Origin: an uncultured cyanobacterium
GTDB lineage: Bacteria > Cyanobacteriota > Cyanobacteriia > PCC-6307 > Cyanobiaceae
Direction: 5' to 3'
Assembly: GCA_903862155.1 (NCBI GenBank)
Contig: CAIOXF010000280.1
Coordinates: 1 to 8,120, forward strand
DNA: 8,120 nucleotides
Every line of letters starts with the position of its first letter. Position 1 is the first letter of the stretch. Shown in pieces: positions 6,572-8,120 of the stretch. Position numbers and translations under genes: made by a program. The notes under the pieces are model-generated. The model did no database searches, was not told the origin of the DNA, and saw only the letters and a list, made by a program, of their open reading frames with translations.

Positions 6572-8120
6572 ATGGTCGCCGCCCCCTCCTCACCCGCGTC
6601 CACCAGCCAGGTGGAAACGCTGTGCATCAACAGCATTCGCTTCCTGGCCGTCGACGCCATTAACAAGTCGAACTCCGGCCACCCGGGGCTGCCGATGGGC
6701 TGTGCCCCCATGGCCTATGCACTGTGGGACAAGGCCCTCAAGCACAACCCCAAGAACCCCAAGTGGTTCAACCGTGACCGCTTCGTGCTGTCGGCTGGCC
6801 ACGGCTGCATGCTGCTGTACGCGCTGCTGCACCTCACCGGCTACGACTCGGTGACCATCGACGACATCAAGCAGTTCCGCCAGTGGGGCAGCCGCACCCC
6901 CGGTCACCCCGAAACCTTCGAGACCGCTGGCGTTGAAGTCACCACCGGTCCCCTGGGTCAGGGCATTGCCAATGCCGTGGGTCTGGCCATGGCCGAAGCC
7001 CACCTGGCGGCCAAGTTCAACAAGCCCGACTGCACGGTTGTTGATCACACCACCTACGTGATCATGGGCGACGGTTGCCATCAGGAAGGTGTGAGCGGTG
7101 AAGCCGCCTCCCTGGCTGGGCACCTGGGCCTGGGCAAGCTGATCGCCCTCTACGACGACAATCACATCACCATCGACGGAAACACCAATGTTTCCTTCAC
7201 GGAAGATGTGCTGAAGCGCTACGAGGCCTACGGCTGGCACACCATCCACGTTGCTGACGGCAACACCGATGTGGCGGCCATCGCCAAGGCCATTGAAGAG
7301 GCCAAGGCCGTCACGGATCGTCCCACGATGATCAAGGTGACCACCACCATCGGCTACGGCTCCCCCAACAAGGCCAACACTGCTGGCGTGCACGGTGCCG
7401 CTCTGGGCGCTGAAGAAGCTGAGCTCACCCGCAAGAACCTCGGCTGGAGCTACGGCGAATTCGAAGTCCCCCAAGAGTCGTACGACCACTGGCGCCAGGC
7501 CATCACCCGCGGTGAGGCTGCCGAGGCTGCCTGGAACGCCACCCTGGCCGACTACCGCGCCAAGTACCCCACCGAGGCTGCCGAATTCGAACGCCGTCTG
7601 CGGGGCGAACTGCCCCAGGGCTGGGACGCCAACCTCCCGAGCTACGGCGCCGAGGACAAGGGCCTGGCCACGCGCCAGCACTCTTACAACTGCCTCAATG
7701 CCATCGGCCCCAACCTGCCGGAGCTGATCGGCGGTTCGGCCGACCTCACCCACTCCAACCTCACCGACATCAAGGGTGAGAAGGGCTTCCAGAAGGGTGC
7801 CGAAGCCAACCGCTACCTGCACTTCGGTGTGCGCGAGCACGCCATGGCTTCGATCCTCAATGGCCTGGCTTATCACGGCAGTGGTCTGGTTCCCTACGGC
7901 GGCACCTTCGCCGTGTTCGCCGGCTACATGGTGGGCGCCATGCGCCTCTCCGCCCTGAGCGAACTGGGTGTGATCTACGTGCTCACCCACGACTCCATCG
8001 GCCTGGGTGAAGACGGCCCCACCCACCAGCCGATCGAAACGCTGGCCAGCCTGCGCTCGATCCCCAACATGCTGGTGATCCGCCCCGGCGACGGCAACGA
8101 AACCAGCGGCGCCTACAAGG
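6572..8120 (+). CDS. tkt: Transketolase (partial, 3' end outside window)
   Basis: Transketolase moves two-carbon ketol units between sugar phosphates, using thiamine diphosphate and a divalent metal, in the Calvin cycle and the pentose phosphate pathway. The frame from the ATG at 6572 is open to the right edge, giving about 516 of a typical 660-670 codons. His37 lies in NSGHPGLPMG. TTGPLGQGIANAVGLAMAE is followed by the diphosphate/metal motif MGDG at 165-168 through LIALYDDNHITIDG. The pyrimidine-binding domain shows GGSADLTHSN, FGVREHAM with the catalytic Glu at 422, and THDSIGLGEDGPTHQP. The first 12 or so residues are a variable leader, and no Shine-Dalgarno sequence is evident at the start. 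A long minus-strand frame (6590-8026) lies over this gene and is a shadow. The 85-base gap after fabF holds no terminator-like hairpin, so read-through from acpP-fabF is possible. Confidence 0.96.
   Translation, partial: MVAAPSSPASTSQVETLCINSIRFLAVDAINKSNSGHPGLPMGCAPMAYALWDKALKHNPKNPKWFNRDRFVLSAGHGCMLLYALLHLTGYDSVTIDDIKQFRQWGSRTPGHPETFETAGVEVTTGPLGQGIANAVGLAMAEAHLAAKFNKPDCTVVDHTTYVIMGDGCHQEGVSGEAASLAGHLGLGKLIALYDDNHITIDGNTNVSFTEDVLKRYEAYGWHTIHVADGNTDVAAIAKAIEEAKAVTDRPTMIKVTTTIGYGSPNKANTAGVHGAALGAEEAELTRKNLGWSYGEFEVPQESYDHWRQAITRGEAAEAAWNATLADYRAKYPTEAAEFERRLRGELPQGWDANLPSYGAEDKGLATRQHSYNCLNAIGPNLPELIGGSADLTHSNLTDIKGEKGFQKGAEANRYLHFGVREHAMASILNGLAYHGSGLVPYGGTFAVFAGYMVGAMRLSALSELGVIYVLTHDSIGLGEDGPTHQPIETLASLRSIPNMLVIRPGDGNETSGAYK

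Noticed and set aside
6590..8026. A 478-codon open frame on the minus strand
   Set aside because: It lies wholly over the transketolase frame, which has all family motifs. The antisense protein is a low-complexity Gly/Val/His-rich string with no recognisable domain, typical of a shadow of a GC-rich, codon-biased gene.
1..8120. A novel defence, mobile or biosynthetic system
   Set aside because: Every gene seen is a recognisable housekeeping or photosynthesis gene, with no mobile-element hallmarks and no unexplained coding region longer than about 250 bases.

Overview
This window looks like a stretch of core chromosome from a GC-rich picocyanobacterium of the Synechococcus/Cyanobium type. The evidence is a complete psaC (photosystem I iron-sulfur subunit), a partial ndhS-like gene for the photosynthetic NDH-1 complex, and the cluster psaC-acpP-fabF-transketolase next to glmS, which I recall as typical of that group. 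The base composition is strongly GC-rich throughout. I see no transposase, integrase, tRNA, CRISPR array, toxin-antitoxin pair or other sign of an accessory island.

Layout. Positions 1-152 (or 194), minus strand: 5' part of an NdhS-like gene that runs off the left edge. 204-791, plus: rimM, which helps mature the 30S ribosomal subunit. 873-2339, plus: a bifunctional mannose-1-phosphate guanylyltransferase/mannose-6-phosphate isomerase (manC type). 2340-2580: a 241-base gap between convergent genes, holding two large nested hairpins and one small one. 2581-4494, minus: glmS. 4509-4535: a strong intrinsic terminator that serves psaC and sits just ahead of the glmS start codon. 4562-4807, minus: psaC. 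4808-4988: divergent spacer. 4989-5231, plus: acpP. 5239-6486, plus: fabF. 6572 to the right edge, plus: transketolase, cut by the window after about 516 codons.

How the genes work together. manC and glmS each make an early precursor of envelope polysaccharide (GDP-mannose, and glucosamine-6-phosphate for UDP-GlcNAc). acpP and fabF are a classic fatty-acid pair: the carrier protein and the elongating ketoacyl synthase. psaC and ndhS belong to photosynthetic electron transport around photosystem I. Transketolase serves the Calvin cycle and the pentose phosphate pathway. The region is housekeeping, and I found no previously undescribed multi-gene system.

The most interesting signal is non-coding. 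The two large hairpins in the manC/glmS gap lie 8 and 7 bases past the two stop codons. Read in the sense of its own upstream gene, each shows the same nested architecture with the same asymmetric internal loop (one G opposite GTA), although the outer stems differ in sequence. This looks like a structured 3'-end element with compensatory changes. A second point is the psaC terminator placed only 14 bases from the glmS start codon, which raises the question of where the glmS promoter is.
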